Shown here: piece after piece, positions 31,783 through 41,015 of the stretch
How positions within the stretch are numbered: the first letter of the stretch is position 1
Layout: every line of letters starts with the position of its first letter
NCBI RefSeq assembly: GCF_006540085.1
Contig: NZ_BJOG01000006.1
Span: 1 to 63,061 of the forward strand
Direction of reading: 5' to 3'
DNA: 63,061 nt
DNA from: Microbacterium oxydans
Lineage (GTDB): Bacteria; Actinomycetota; Actinomycetes; Actinomycetales; Microbacteriaceae
Position numbers and translations under genes: made by a program
Notes under the pieces: generated by a model
What the model was told of the DNA's origin: nothing
Seen by the model: the letters and a program-made list of their open reading frames with translations, nothing else
Databases searched by the model: none

Positions 31783-32253
31783 TCAGCGGTCGGCGGGCAG
31801 CAGGCCGAAACGCTCGGGGGTACGGATCAGCGTCGGCGAGACCTCGAGATGACTCGTCAGGTGCTCGACGATGTCGGCCGTGCCGAGGTAACCGCCGAGC
31901 AGCGTGACGTGGGTCTCGATCTCGTCGTCGCACATCATCTCGTCCGCCCAGGCGCAGGTCGCACGGGTGAGCGCCTGACCGGCTGCGCACGCACGGCTGC
32001 TTCCGGGAGCCCCGGAACGCTGCTCACGAGCGAGCCACGTGACCGTCATGCGACCGGGAGCCTCGATGACGCCGATGTCGGCGACCGTCGGCACCTCGAT
32101 GAAGATGCGCCCGGAGGCGCACAGTGGCAGCGTCGTCAGGAACACCTCGAGCTCCGTGAGGGAGTTCTCATCAGCCGTCACCAGGTGATGGGCGCGCCGA
32201 CGCGCTGCGCGACGTTCGGCGCGCGTGCCGCGGGTCTCGAGCGAGGTGTTCAT
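31783..32253 (-). CDS. SIP domain-containing (siderophore-interacting-like) protein
   Basis: 156 aa from the ATG at 32251-32253; GTG 32271 and TTG 32274 are possible but lie against the iron box. AHHLVTADENSLTELEVFLTTLP corresponds to the NAD-binding half (SIP domain) of siderophore-interacting ferric reductases. GRIFIEVPT and a terminal CDDEIETHVTLLGGYLG helix-strand follow. The N-terminal FAD-binding half is missing, so this is a stand-alone SIP domain. An IdeR/DtxR-like box upstream supports iron regulation. Its role could be in iron release from siderophores together with another flavin protein (inference). Confidence 0.75.
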   Translation of the reverse strand: MNTSLETRGTRAERRAARRRAHHLVTADENSLTELEVFLTTLPLCASGRIFIEVPTVADIGVIEAPGRMTVTWLAREQRSGAPGSSRACAAGQALTRATCAWADEMMCDDEIETHVTLLGGYLGTADIVEHLTSHLEVSPTLIRTPERFGLLPADR

Positions 32254-32276
32254 GGTGTCTTCATCGTACACCAAGT

Positions 32277-32295
32277 GAAGGCTTGCCTAACCTGG
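32277..32295 (-). promoter_or_regulatory. IdeR/DtxR-like iron box
   Basis: On the minus strand CCAGGTTAGGCAAGCCTTC aligns with the IdeR/DtxR consensus TTAGGTTAGGCTAACCTAA, matching about 14 of 19 positions including the AGGTTAGGC left half. It lies 24 nt upstream of the SIP gene ATG, a usual repressor position. Confidence 0.65.
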
Positions 32296-32312
32296 TAGCC
32301 GCTGCGCGATGA

Positions 32313-33041
32313 TCATGCACGCTCCGGCCGCTGCTCGCGCTCGACGAGTGCGACGGCCAGGGCGTCGAGCTCATCGTCGGTCATCCCCTGCGCGCGCAGA
32401 TACCCGGCAGCCGAGCCCCATCGTTCGTCGACCTGCGCGAGCAGACGGCGCATCACGGGCGCCGGCGACTGCGTGGCTAGCGCCACCGCGTGCACAGCCT
32501 CCGGGTGCTGCGTGCGCAGGTAGTCGGCGATCCACCGGGTGCGCTGAGCCGGCAGCTGAGACTCGGTGAGCGCGTAGTCGGCTATGACGGCCTCCCGATC
32601 CGCACCGACCGCGGAGAGCGCGAGGGCGACGGTCACGCCCGTCCGGTCCTTACCCACAGTGCAGTGCACCAGCGTGCGCCCGCTCGCCGCGATGATGCGG
32701 ATAGCCGCGACGAGCCGCTCCCCGCTCTCTTCGAGGAGGTGGAGATAGAGGTCGTCGAGACTGGTGTCCGCCTCGAAGAAGGAACGGACGGATCCGAGGA
32801 ACAGCGGGAGGTGGGTGGTGTCCGGCCCGTCGATCTCCGTCGGCTCGGCTGCGACCTCTTCGCCGTCTCGCAGGTCGACGATGTGCGAGACGCTCTCCCG
32901 CAATGCGGCGGCGCCCGCGGTGGTCGCTCCGGAGAGCTGTCCGGAGCGCAGGAGGACGCCGGAGCGGATCCGACCGCCCTCCGCCGGCATGCCTCCCACG
33001 TCGCGGACGTTGGAGACCCCTTCGACGACGAGGATCGTCAT
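32313..33041 (-). CDS. Tyrosine-protein phosphatase (PTP-like, HCx5R)
   Basis: 242 aa from the ATG at 33039-33041, which overlaps the AhpD-like stop as ATGA. The phosphatase P-loop HCTVGKDRTG has C127 as nucleophile and R133 as phosphate-binding Arg, with VRDVGG near the N-terminus and LRDGEE in the general-acid region. This is the family of MptpB/PtpB-like secreted or cytosolic lipid/tyrosine phosphatases of actinobacteria. No signal peptide is seen. Co-transcribed with the AhpD-like gene. Substrate unknown. Confidence 0.88.
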   Translation of the reverse strand: MTILVVEGVSNVRDVGGMPAEGGRIRSGVLLRSGQLSGATTAGAAALRESVSHIVDLRDGEEVAAEPTEIDGPDTTHLPLFLGSVRSFFEADTSLDDLYLHLLEESGERLVAAIRIIAASGRTLVHCTVGKDRTGVTVALALSAVGADREAVIADYALTESQLPAQRTRWIADYLRTQHPEAVHAVALATQSPAPVMRRLLAQVDERWGSAAGYLRAQGMTDDELDALAVALVEREQRPERA

Positions 33042-33514
33042 CCCGCCGCCTGCGGTCCTCGCGGGGGCACCGGGTAGCGGCCGGCGATCACGATCCTGTT
33101 GAAGGCGTTGATCGAGACGCATGCCCAGCTGAGCGCCGCGTACTCCTTCTCGGTGAAGACGCTTCCGACCTGGTCGTACACCTCGTCGGAGATCCCGTCC
33201 TCCGAGATGAACGTGAAGGCCTCGGCGAGTTCGAGAGCGGCGCGCTCCCGCTCGCTGAAGACACCGCTCTCACGCCACGTGGGGATCCGGGTCAGTGTGT
33301 CGGCGTCGACGCCCGCAGCGACCGCCCTGTCGACGTGGATCCGCGCACAGTAGGCGCAGCCGTTGAGCTGCGAGCAATGGATCATGACGAGTTCTTTGAG
33401 ACGGTCGTCGATGCCGTTGGCCGCGCAGATCTGGCCCACCGTCTTCGAGAACGCGTCAAGCGCCTGGTACGCGGCCGGCTCGGTCTTGGACAGGTGCACA
33501 CGCGTCTCGCTCAT
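33038..33514 (-). CDS. Carboxymuconolactone decarboxylase family / AhpD-like protein
   Basis: 158 aa. The alkylhydroperoxidase D-like core has the signature HCSQLNGCAYCARIHVDRA with redox Cys pair C53/C56 and H60. The usual proton-relay Glu is replaced by the sequence KELVMIHCSQLN. Such proteins reduce peroxides or act as disulfide-exchange partners; not all are active. First gene of a two-gene minus-strand operon with the phosphatase, divergent from the alpha/beta hydrolase across an AT-richer region. Confidence 0.85.
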   Translation of the reverse strand: MSETRVHLSKTEPAAYQALDAFSKTVGQICAANGIDDRLKELVMIHCSQLNGCAYCARIHVDRAVAAGVDADTLTRIPTWRESGVFSERERAALELAEAFTFISEDGISDEVYDQVGSVFTEKEYAALSWACVSINAFNRIVIAGRYPVPPRGPQAAG

Positions 33515-33600
33515 GACTCCATGATATTCGGCGGACGAGCGGGAAGCTCTGCCGCAGACGAACCGGAGCTTGGATCAATGTGCCCATCAAACCCGGTCCT

Positions 33601-33618
33601 CATGCGACATAATGCGAC
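33601..33618. repeat. Direct repeat ATGCGACA x2, one helical turn apart
   Basis: ATGCGACA at 33601-33608 and again at 33611-33618 (10-bp period), followed by the window's most AT-rich intergenic stretch and a CATACT -10-like hexamer at 33640-33645. It could be an activator or repressor site for the alpha/beta hydrolase gene. Confidence 0.4.
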
Positions 33619-33686
33619 ACGTTACGAAATATTCTCTTGTCATACTGGTCCGGCATTTCCGACGCCGCTTCCCGAGGGCGCAGAAT

Positions 33687-34613
33687 GTGGAGGTGGCGAT
33701 CGACAACAGCGAGTTCAGCTATCTTCCCGCACAGGCCGAAGCGCTCGGCGTACCGGTTCCGCCGGTCACGCGCCTCACCCTCCCACTCGCCGACGGCCGC
33801 ATCCTGAGCGCCCTGCGTTTCGGTAGCGAAGCACCGCGTGTGACGCTGCTCCACGGCGCCGGCCTGAACGCACACACCTGGGACACCACCGCCCTCGCCC
33901 TGCAGCAGCCGCTGCTCGCGATCGATCTCGCCGGACACGGCGACTCCTCCTGGCGGGACGATGTCGACTACACGCCGCGCACACTCGCTCGTGACGTGGC
34001 CGCAGCGCTCGACGCCTGGGTGGAAGGGCCGCAGGTCGTGGTCGGGCAGTCCCTCGGCGGACTCACCGGCGCTGCTCTGGCAGCAGCGCGACCGGATCTG
34101 GTGTCCGAGCTCATCGTGGTCGACATCACTCCCGGCATCGATGTGAGTGCCGGCCCGGCGGCGCTGCGCGAGTTCTACGCGGGCCCGACCGACTTCGCGA
34201 CACGCGACGAGCTCGTCGACAAGGCGATCTCACTGGGGTTCGGGGGCTCCCGACCCGAGACAGAGCGCGGTGTCTTCCTGAACACGCGAGTGCGCGAGGA
34301 CGGGCGGGTGGAGTGGAAGCACCACTTCGCACACCTCGCCGCCCAGGCCCTCGCCGCTCACGACCCCGGGTCCCCGACCGCACCGTCGGTGCTGCACGAG
34401 ACGGGCTGGGATGATCTGACCGCGGTCACCGTACCGGTCACCCTGGTGCGTGCCGCACGCGGATTCGTGAGTGAAGCCGACGCCGTCGAACTCCAGCGAC
34501 GCGTCCCCGCGGCTGAGGTGGTCGTGCTCGACGCCACCCACAACGTGCAGGAGACCGCGCCGGTCGCCCTCGCCGGTCTGATCGACGCCGCCGTGCCCGC
34601 CCTCGGAATATGA
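33687..34613 (+). CDS. Alpha/beta hydrolase
   Basis: 308 aa from the GTG at 33687 (GAGGG about 8 nt upstream); a GTG at 33693 would place the GGAG directly at the start codon. The fold is clear: VTLLHGAGLNAHTW (oxyanion hole HG), nucleophile elbow VVGQSLGG, and a DATHNVQ His near the C-terminus. It has no signal peptide and is likely cytoplasmic. It precedes the ABC importer by 92 nt, so it may process an imported ester or amide such as a peptide or acylated amino acid (inference). Confidence 0.83.
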   Translation: MEVAIDNSEFSYLPAQAEALGVPVPPVTRLTLPLADGRILSALRFGSEAPRVTLLHGAGLNAHTWDTTALALQQPLLAIDLAGHGDSSWRDDVDYTPRTLARDVAAALDAWVEGPQVVVGQSLGGLTGAALAAARPDLVSELIVVDITPGIDVSAGPAALREFYAGPTDFATRDELVDKAISLGFGGSRPETERGVFLNTRVREDGRVEWKHHFAHLAAQALAAHDPGSPTAPSVLHETGWDDLTAVTVPVTLVRAARGFVSEADAVELQRRVPAAEVVVLDATHNVQETAPVALAGLIDAAVPALGI

Positions 34614-34654
34614 CGTTCCGTTCCACACCCGACCCTGACCCCTTCTCACATCTC

Positions 34655-34660
34655 TAGGCT
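34655..34660 (+). promoter_or_regulatory. -10 candidate TAGGCT of the ABC importer operon
   Basis: TAGGCT lies 45 nt upstream of the solute-binding-protein ATG. No convincing -35 box at 16-18 nt. The same TAGGCT hexamer precedes the kgd gene. Confidence 0.35.
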
Positions 34661-34705
34661 CGATTCCACGGCACACAGCAGTTGCCGCACCGAGAGGAAA
34701 CACCC

Positions 34706-36226
34706 ATGTTCCGACGTACCCGACGTCTCGCGCTGATATCCGCCCTCGCGGCCACCGCCGTCATCCTCAGCGCCTGCTCCGGCACCACCGAGCCGGAGAC
34801 CAGCAGCTCACCCGGCGCCCCCGACCCGAGCGCCACTCTCCACGTCGGCCTCGTCCTCGAGCCCACCAACCTCGACATCCGCCACACCAGCGGCGCGGCA
34901 CTCGAGCAGATCCTGATCGACAACATCTACGAGGGCCTCGTCACGCGCACGCAGGACAACGAGATCGAGGGGCGTCTCGCCTCCGACTACGAGGTCTCCT
35001 CGGACGGGCTCACATACACCTTCACCCTCAACGACGGCGTGGTCTTCCACGACGGCACGCCGCTGACGTCGGCGGACGTCGTCTCCTCGTACGAGACCGT
35101 GCGCACGGACGCCACCGTGCAGGGCAACGCGGACTTCGCGTCGGTCACAGCGATCACGGCGCCGGACCCGACCACGGTTCAGATCACCCTGTCGGCTCCG
35201 AACCAGAACTTCCTCTTCGCGCTCACCGGCCCGGCCGGTCTCGTGTTCAAGACCGGCGACACCACCGATCTGAAGACCGCGGAGAACGGCACAGGTCCCT
35301 TCACGCTGACGCGTTGGAACAAGGGAAGCACCATCACCTTCGCGCGCAACGACGCCTACTGGGGGGATCCTGCCGGCGTCGCCCAGGTCGAGTTCCAGTA
35401 CATCCCCGACTTCACCGCCGGCGTCAACGCCGCACTGGCCGGCGACGTCGACGTGCTCACGGCCGTCGACCCGAACCTCGCGCCTCAGCTCGAAGACTCC
35501 GGGGACTTCACCCTCACCACGGGACGCACCACCGACAAGGCCACTCTCGCGTTCAACAACAAGAAGGCGCCGCTCGACGACGTGCGGGTGCGCGAAGCCC
35601 TGCGCCTCGCCATCGACCATGAGGCTCTCATCGACGCGGTCGGCGCCGGCACGGCACTGTACGGGCCCATCCCCGAACTCGACCCGGGCTACGAGGACCT
35701 GTCCGACGTGATCTCCTACGACCCGGAGAAGGCGAAGAAGCTCCTCGCTGAGGCCGGTCAGGAGGACCTCGAGCTGACCCTCACGATCCCTTCGTTCTAC
35801 GGCACGACCGTGCCCAAGGTGCTGATCTCGGACTTCAAGAAGGTCGGCGTGACGCTCGAGGTGAACTCGGTCGAGTTCCCCACCTGGCTGGAGGACGTGT
35901 ACACGAACCACGACTACGACCTCAGCTTCGTGCTGCACGTCGAGCCGCGCGACTTCGGCAACTTCGCCAACCCCGACTACTACTTCGGCTACGACAACGC
36001 CGAGGTGCAGGATCTGTACACGAAGGCTCTGGCCGAGGTCGACCCCGACAAGTCCGCCGACCTGCTGGCACAGGCAGCGCGCATCGTCTCGGAAGACCAC
36101 GCCGCCGATTGGCTCTACAACGGAGAGACCATCACCGCCGTGAGCCCCATCGTGTCCGGCTTCCCCGAAGACTCGATCAACTCCCGCATCAACCTCACGG
36201 GCGTCACCGTCTCCGCTGAGAAGTAG
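34706..36226 (+). CDS. ABC transporter substrate-binding lipoprotein (family 5, peptide/nickel type)
   Basis: 506 aa from the ATG at 34706 (GAGAGGAAAC upstream). Lipoprotein signal peptide with lipobox LSAC (Cys around residue 23). SBP_bac_5 domain: the YEGLVTRTQDNEIEGRLA and DYEVSSDGLTYTFTLNDGVVFHDG segments are classical. A Pro/Ser/Thr-rich linker follows the lipobox. This is the first gene of a complete five-gene importer: SBP, two permeases, two ATPases, all overlapping or closely spaced. Substrate could be peptides, glycosides or opines; the sequence does not decide. Confidence 0.92.
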   Translation: MFRRTRRLALISALAATAVILSACSGTTEPETSSSPGAPDPSATLHVGLVLEPTNLDIRHTSGAALEQILIDNIYEGLVTRTQDNEIEGRLASDYEVSSDGLTYTFTLNDGVVFHDGTPLTSADVVSSYETVRTDATVQGNADFASVTAITAPDPTTVQITLSAPNQNFLFALTGPAGLVFKTGDTTDLKTAENGTGPFTLTRWNKGSTITFARNDAYWGDPAGVAQVEFQYIPDFTAGVNAALAGDVDVLTAVDPNLAPQLEDSGDFTLTTGRTTDKATLAFNNKKAPLDDVRVREALRLAIDHEALIDAVGAGTALYGPIPELDPGYEDLSDVISYDPEKAKKLLAEAGQEDLELTLTIPSFYGTTVPKVLISDFKKVGVTLEVNSVEFPTWLEDVYTNHDYDLSFVLHVEPRDFGNFANPDYYFGYDNAEVQDLYTKALAEVDPDKSADLLAQAARIVSEDHAADWLYNGETITAVSPIVSGFPEDSINSRINLTGVTVSAEK

Positions 36227-36243
36227 CAAGCGATCACCGCGTC

Positions 36244-37194
36244 GTGATCCGCTATGCGCTCGTCCGGGGAGCCCTGCTCATCGCAGGGCTCCTCGTGTCG
36301 AGCGCGCTCATCTTCCTGACGCTGCGCGTCTTCCCCGGCGACGTCGCACAGCTCATTGCCGGCACGCAGGCCTCACCCGCCGAGGTCGAAGCACTCCGCG
36401 AATCCCTCGGCCTGAATCGCCCGCTCCTCGCCCAGTACACCGACTGGATCGGGGGCATCTTCCGCGGCGATCTCGGCACATCGCTGCTGTCCGGCGCCTC
36501 CGTCGGCGAAGAGATCCTCCTCAAGGCCCAGGTCACCGTTCCGCTCGGAGCGATGTCGCTCCTGATCGCCGTCGTCATCGCTGTGCCGTTCGGGATCCTC
36601 GCCGCCCTTCTTCGCAATCGGCGCGGCGGGACGGCGCTCAGCGTCGGAGCCCAGACGCTCGCCGCCGTCCCCGTCGTCTGGGCCGGCATGATGCTGATCG
36701 TCGTGTTCTCGGTATGGCTGGGATGGCTTCCTCCCCAGGGCTTCCCCCGCACCGGCTGGTCCACACCGGGGAAGGCGATCGAGTCGCTGCTGCTCCCCGC
36801 GCTCACGATCGGGATCGTCGAGGGGGCGATGCTCATGCGGTTCGTACGCAGCGCGACCCTGCAGGCAGCGGGACAGGACTTCGTCCGCACCGCCGCCGCG
36901 AAGGGTCTCACCCGTACCCGAGCCCTCATCCAGCACGGCATCCCCGCCGTCGGCCTCTCCATCATCACCGTGCTCGGGCTCCAGGTGGCCGGCATCATCG
37001 TCGGGTCCGTCGTGATCGAACAGCTGTTCACCCTGCCGGGGATCGGCCGTATGCTCGTGGCCGATGTCGGCACGCGCGATCTGATCAAGGTGCAGAGCGA
37101 ACTCCTCGTACTCACCGGATTCGTCTTGGTCGTCGGTTTCCTGGTCGACCTCCTGCACCGCGCGATCGATCCTCGTCAGCGGGAGTCCGCATGA
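36244..37194 (+). CDS. ABC transporter permease (DppB/OppB type)
   Basis: 316 aa with a GTG start 17 nt after the SBP stop. Six membrane helices; the N-terminal helix is followed by an extracytoplasmic loop with DVAQLIAGTQASPAEV and RESLGLNRPLLAQY. The EAA motif lies around FVRTAAAKGLTRTRALIQHG, which contacts the ATPases. DppB family. Its stop overlaps the next start by ATGA. Confidence 0.93.
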   Translation: MIRYALVRGALLIAGLLVSSALIFLTLRVFPGDVAQLIAGTQASPAEVEALRESLGLNRPLLAQYTDWIGGIFRGDLGTSLLSGASVGEEILLKAQVTVPLGAMSLLIAVVIAVPFGILAALLRNRRGGTALSVGAQTLAAVPVVWAGMMLIVVFSVWLGWLPPQGFPRTGWSTPGKAIESLLLPALTIGIVEGAMLMRFVRSATLQAAGQDFVRTAAAKGLTRTRALIQHGIPAVGLSIITVLGLQVAGIIVGSVVIEQLFTLPGIGRMLVADVGTRDLIKVQSELLVLTGFVLVVGFLVDLLHRAIDPRQRESA

Positions 37195-38060
37195 ATCCGC
37201 GCTGGCTCGCCCGCCTCTGGGACACCTCCACAGGACGCTTCGGCATCGTCGTCGTCCTGGTGATCGTCATGACCGCGCTGATCTCGCTCCTCTGGACACC
37301 GTTCGATCCGCAAGCCTCGGACATCGGCGATCGGTGGCTGCCGCCGAGCTGGCCCCACGTCCTCGGCACCGACGACACCGGACGCGACATCCTGAGTCTG
37401 CTGATGGCTGGTGCCCGCACGACGGTGTTCGTGAGCGTGGGGGCCGGCATCGTCGCCACGGCTGTGGGGATCGCCCTGGCCGCACTCGGAGCGCTCACCG
37501 CACGGTGGATGCGGGAGACCGTCGCCGTGCTCGTCGACATCCTGATCGCCTTCCCTGTGCTGTTGATCGCGATGATGATCTCCTCTGTCTGGGGCGGTTC
37601 GCTCTGGGTCGTGATCTGGGCGGTCGGCATCGGCTTCGGCGTCAACATCGCGAGGGTCACGCGTCCGGAGCTGCGCCGCGTGCAGCAGAGCGACTTCGTC
37701 CTCGCCGCCAGAGCCGCAGGACTCACCCCCGCGCAGAGCCTGGTGCGCCACCTGCTGCCGAACGTGGCACCCGTCTTCATCGTGCAGCTGTCCTGGTCGA
37801 TGGCCGTCGCCGTCCTCGCGGAGGCCGGCCTGTCGTACCTGGGTTTCGGCGCCTCCGTGGTCGATCCGAGCTGGGGCCTGCTGCTCGCCGACCTCCAGCG
37901 CTACATCGGGGTGCATCCACTGTCGGTCATCTGGCCGGGACTCGCCATCACGATCACGGTGCTCGCGCTGAATCTGCTGGGTGACGGTCTGCGCGAGGCG
38001 ACGGATCCGACGCTGCGGCACCGCTCCGCCGAGATCCACACTCCGGGGGTGGTCGCATGA
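37191..38060 (+). CDS. ABC transporter permease (DppC/OppC type)
   Basis: 289 aa; ATGA overlap with the preceding permease. Six membrane helices. WPHVLGTDDTGRDILSLLMAG is the DppC signature after the first helix. The EAA loop is FVLAARAAGLTPAQSLVRHL and the AEAGLSYLGFGA helix follows. It forms a heterodimeric pore with the DppB-type subunit. Its stop overlaps the ATPase gene. Confidence 0.93.
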   Translation: MNPRWLARLWDTSTGRFGIVVVLVIVMTALISLLWTPFDPQASDIGDRWLPPSWPHVLGTDDTGRDILSLLMAGARTTVFVSVGAGIVATAVGIALAALGALTARWMRETVAVLVDILIAFPVLLIAMMISSVWGGSLWVVIWAVGIGFGVNIARVTRPELRRVQQSDFVLAARAAGLTPAQSLVRHLLPNVAPVFIVQLSWSMAVAVLAEAGLSYLGFGASVVDPSWGLLLADLQRYIGVHPLSVIWPGLAITITVLALNLLGDGLREATDPTLRHRSAEIHTPGVVA

Positions 38061-38848
38061 GCCTGTCGGTGCAGGACCTCGTGATCGAGATCGACGGTCG
38101 GCCGGTGGTCGACGGCGTCTCCTTCGAGGTCGCAGACGGAGCGAGGCTCGGGCTGATCGGGGAATCCGGCTCGGGGAAGTCGCTCACCGCCCTCGCGGTG
38201 CTGGGACTGCTCCCCGACGGTGCGACCGCCAGGGGAAGCATCCGCTGGAACGGGATCGAACTGATCGGGATGCCGGACCGCGAGCTCGCGCGCCTCCGAG
38301 GAGACGACATCGGCATCGTGTTCCAGGAGCCCCGCACCGCGCTCAACCCGATCAGGACCGTCGGCCGCCAGATCGCGGAATCGATCCGCATCCACGAAGG
38401 GCTCGGACGCCGCGCGGCGCGAGAACGGGCGATCGCGGAAGCGGCTCGGGTGCGGCTGCCCGACCCGGAGTCGATCGTCGACCGCTACCCGCACCAGCTC
38501 TCCGGCGGTCAGAGGCAGCGCGTCGCGATCGCGATGGCTCTCGCCTGTCGTCCGCGTCTGCTCATCGCAGACGAGCCGACCACGGCATTGGATGTCACGA
38601 TCCAGGCGGAGATCCTCTCCCTGCTGCTGACGCTCGTCGCGGACGAGGGCATGTCGCTGGTCTTCATCACCCACGATCTCGCCGTGCTCGCCGAGGTCGC
38701 GACCGAGGGTGTCGTGCTCGAACATGGCAAGGTCGTCGAAGCCGCACCGGTCTCCACCCTTCTGTCGAGTCCCGCTTCGCCGATCACGCAGGGACTGCTG
38801 AGTGATGCGACGGCCACGCTCTGGCGTCCGGACGGGGGCACCGCATGA
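38057..38848 (+). CDS. ABC transporter ATP-binding protein (DppD/OppD type)
   Basis: 263 aa. Walker A GESGSGKS, signature [15 protein letters not shown], Walker [15 protein letters not shown] and the switch His in [11 protein letters not shown] are all present. It is shorter than typical OppD proteins (about 320-340 aa) because the C-terminal oligopeptide-transporter extension with the Cys-rich [4Fe-4S] loop is missing. It overlaps both neighbours by ATGA. Confidence 0.92.
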   Translation: MSLSVQDLVIEIDGRPVVDGVSFEVADGARLGLIGESGSGKSLTALAVLGLLPDGATARGSIRWNGIELIGMPDRELARLRGDDIGIVFQEPRTALNPIRTVGRQIAESIRIHEGLGRRAARERAIAEAARVRLPDPESIVDRYPHQLSGGQRQRVAIAMALACRPRLLIADEPTTALDVTIQAEILSLLLTLVADEGMSLVFITHDLAVLAEVATEGVVLEHGKVVEAAPVSTLLSSPASPITQGLLSDATATLWRPDGGTA

Positions 38849-39642
38849 GCCTGATCGAAGCACGAGGCCTCGGCCGGGACTTCTTCGCACCGAAGCGCTC
38901 CGCGTTCGAGCGTGCCCGAACCGTGACCGCCCTGGCCCCGACCGACCTCGACATCGTCGAGGGGTCAGCGGTCGGCATCATCGGCGAGTCGGGATCGGGC
39001 AAATCCACCCTGGTGCGACTGTTGCTGGGACTCGACCGCCCGACATCCGGCTCTGTGACGGTCGACGGACGTGCCGTGGACGCATCCGCTCCCGCGAAGT
39101 CCCTGCACTGGCTGCGGCGGGAGACGGGATTGGTCTTCCAGGATCCCTACGCGTCCCTGGACCCGCGCATGACGGCAGGCCAGATCGTCCGCGAACCGCT
39201 GTGGGCGCTCGGCGTCGAAGGCGACCACCGCGCGCGCGTCCGCGAGGTACTGGCCCAGGTGGGCCTCGAGCCCGACATGGCAGACCGGTATCCCCACGAG
39301 TTCTCCGGCGGGCAGCGTCAACGGATCGCGCTCGCGAGGGCGATCGTCCACGGTCCGCGGGTCCTGGTCGGGGACGAACCCCTGTCCGCCCTGGACGTCA
39401 CCGTGCGCGCGCAGATCCTCGAGCTGCTGATCGAGCTGCGACGCACGGGCAACCTCACACTCGTGCTCGTGTCTCACGATATCGGCGTGGTGCAGAACCT
39501 CTGCGACACGGTCGTCGTGATGAAGGACGGGCGCGTCGTCGAACGGGGCGCGACGAGCGATGTGCTCCTGCACCCCACGCAGGACTACACCAGGAGGCTG
39601 CTCGCGGCGATCCCCGCCATCCCCACCCCGCCGGGCGGTTGA
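38845..39642 (+). CDS. ABC transporter ATP-binding protein (DppF/OppF type)
   Basis: 265 aa. Walker [11 protein letters not shown], signature [15 protein letters not shown], Walker [15 protein letters not shown] and [14 protein letters not shown]. Likewise shorter than OppF because the C-terminal extension is absent. Last gene of the importer operon; convergent with the GNAT gene at 40295-39678. Confidence 0.92.
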   Translation: MSLIEARGLGRDFFAPKRSAFERARTVTALAPTDLDIVEGSAVGIIGESGSGKSTLVRLLLGLDRPTSGSVTVDGRAVDASAPAKSLHWLRRETGLVFQDPYASLDPRMTAGQIVREPLWALGVEGDHRARVREVLAQVGLEPDMADRYPHEFSGGQRQRIALARAIVHGPRVLVGDEPLSALDVTVRAQILELLIELRRTGNLTLVLVSHDIGVVQNLCDTVVVMKDGRVVERGATSDVLLHPTQDYTRRLLAAIPAIPTPPGG

Positions 39643-39677
39643 GCGGACGAGGTGAACGGGGTGCGCCCCTCCGGGCA

Positions 39678-40295
39678 TCAGCGTCGCGCGCCGAACAGCT
39701 TTCCTCGTCGCCGCCCCGTCGGCGTGAGCACACGACGCATGTACACGGTGCCGAGGTCCCTGCCGAACTTGTAGCCGACCCGCCCCATCCGTCCGGCCTC
39801 GACGAAGCCGAGCTTCTCGTGCAGTCGGATCGACGCCTCGGCGCCATGATCGCTGATGACCGCGACCATCTCGCGCAGACCGATCTGCTCGCAGGCGTCG
39901 ATGAGTGCTTGCAGCAGTGCCGCGCCGAGCCCCTTGCCCCCGGCTCCCGGACCGAGGTAGATCGAGTCCTCGACCGTGTACTTGTAGGCGTTCTTCCCCG
40001 CCCAGGGCTGCGCCAGCGCGTAGCCCATCACTTCGCCGCCCGGGGACACCGCCACGAGGAACGGCAGCTGCAGCCTGGTCAGCAGCGCGTACTTCTCGCG
40101 CCAGTAGGGGATGCTGCTGCGGCGCTCGTCGAGGGTCACGGCCGAGTTGCTCACGAAGTGGTTGTATATCTCACGCACGTGCGGCAGATCCGCCGGGCGG
40201 ACCGGGCGGATCGCATAGGAGAAGACCTCGGGGGCCGGGGCAGGTCGGAGATGGCGCGGGAGAACGCGGCGACGGTCCCCCGGCTCGAACTGCAT
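39678..40295 (-). CDS. GNAT family N-acetyltransferase (PAT/Bar-like)
   Basis: 205 aa. The GNAT core (about 28-190) shows YAIRPVRPADLPHVREIYNH and YTVEDSIYLGPGAGGKGLG, containing the acetyl-CoA-binding R/Q-x-x-G-x-G/A-like GAGGKGLG loop. The arrangement with EDSIYLGP is that of phosphinothricin-type N-acetyltransferases, but acceptor specificity cannot be assigned. Both termini are Arg-rich. Starts 4 nt after the ung stop in the SDR-ung-GNAT run. Confidence 0.82.
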   Translation of the reverse strand: MQFEPGDRRRVLPRHLRPAPAPEVFSYAIRPVRPADLPHVREIYNHFVSNSAVTLDERRSSIPYWREKYALLTRLQLPFLVAVSPGGEVMGYALAQPWAGKNAYKYTVEDSIYLGPGAGGKGLGAALLQALIDACEQIGLREMVAVISDHGAEASIRLHEKLGFVEAGRMGRVGYKFGRDLGTVYMRRVLTPTGRRRGKLFGARR

Positions 40296-40299
40296 GCGC

Positions 40300-41013
40300 T
40301 CAGCTTAGGGAGAGAGGGCCTTCGCCATCCACTCGCCAGTCCACCGCCGCCGCACCCTGCTCCTCGAGAAGGGTGTTGGCACGGGAGAACGGTCGCGACC
40401 CGAAGAAGCCACGGCTGGCGGAGAGGGGCGAGGGGTGTGCGGAAGAGATCACCGGCGTCTCGCCCAGGAGAGGCTGCAGGTTCGCCGCGTCCCTGCCCCA
40501 CAGGATCGCGACGAGCGGCTGATCGCGGGCGACGAGGGTGCGGATGGCCAGCTCGGTGACCTTCTCCCACCCCCAGCCTCGATGCGACGCCGCCGCGCCG
40601 GGGCGCACGGTGAGCACCCGGTTGAGCAGGAGGACGCCCTGATCGCTCCACGCGGTGAGGTCTCCGTGCGGTGCCGGCGGAATCCCGAGATCGCTCTGCC
40701 GCTCCTTGTAGATGTTCGCAAGGCTGCGGGGCAGGGGGCGCACGTCGCGATCCACGGCGAACGACAACCCGATGGGGTGCCCAGGAGTGGGGTACGGATC
40801 CTGTCCTGTGATGAGCACCCGCACGTCCGACAGGGGCCGCTGGAACGCTCGGAGCACATTCCCACCCGCCGGGAGGTAGCCGTGCCCTGCCTGCTGCTCG
40901 GCACGGAGGCGCTCGCCCAGCGCGGTGATCGTGTCCTGCACCGGGGCCAGCGCCTCGGCCCATCCCTCATCGATCCGCCCCTCGGCGGCGAGCTCCGCGA
41001 GAGTCTGCGCCAT
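40300..41013 (-). CDS. ung: Uracil-DNA glycosylase (family 1)
   Basis: 237 aa from the ATG at 41011-41013; a TTG two codons earlier lies in the SDR stop region. The water-activating loop [16 protein letters not shown] has catalytic D72. [13 protein letters not shown] and the minor-groove/leucine-insertion loop with [20 protein letters not shown] follow, including the catalytic His. It removes uracil from DNA in base-excision repair. Length is normal for family 1. Downstream of the SDR gene by 2 nt. Confidence 0.96.
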   Translation of the reverse strand: MAQTLAELAAEGRIDEGWAEALAPVQDTITALGERLRAEQQAGHGYLPAGGNVLRAFQRPLSDVRVLITGQDPYPTPGHPIGLSFAVDRDVRPLPRSLANIYKERQSDLGIPPAPHGDLTAWSDQGVLLLNRVLTVRPGAAASHRGWGWEKVTELAIRTLVARDQPLVAILWGRDAANLQPLLGETPVISSAHPSPLSASRGFFGSRPFSRANTLLEEQGAAAVDWRVDGEGPLSLS

Positions 41014-41015
41014 CG

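Noticed and set aside
39643..39677. Hairpin GGGG-TGCG-CCCC between the importer and the GNAT gene
   Set aside because: Only a 4-bp stem; too weak to call a terminator.
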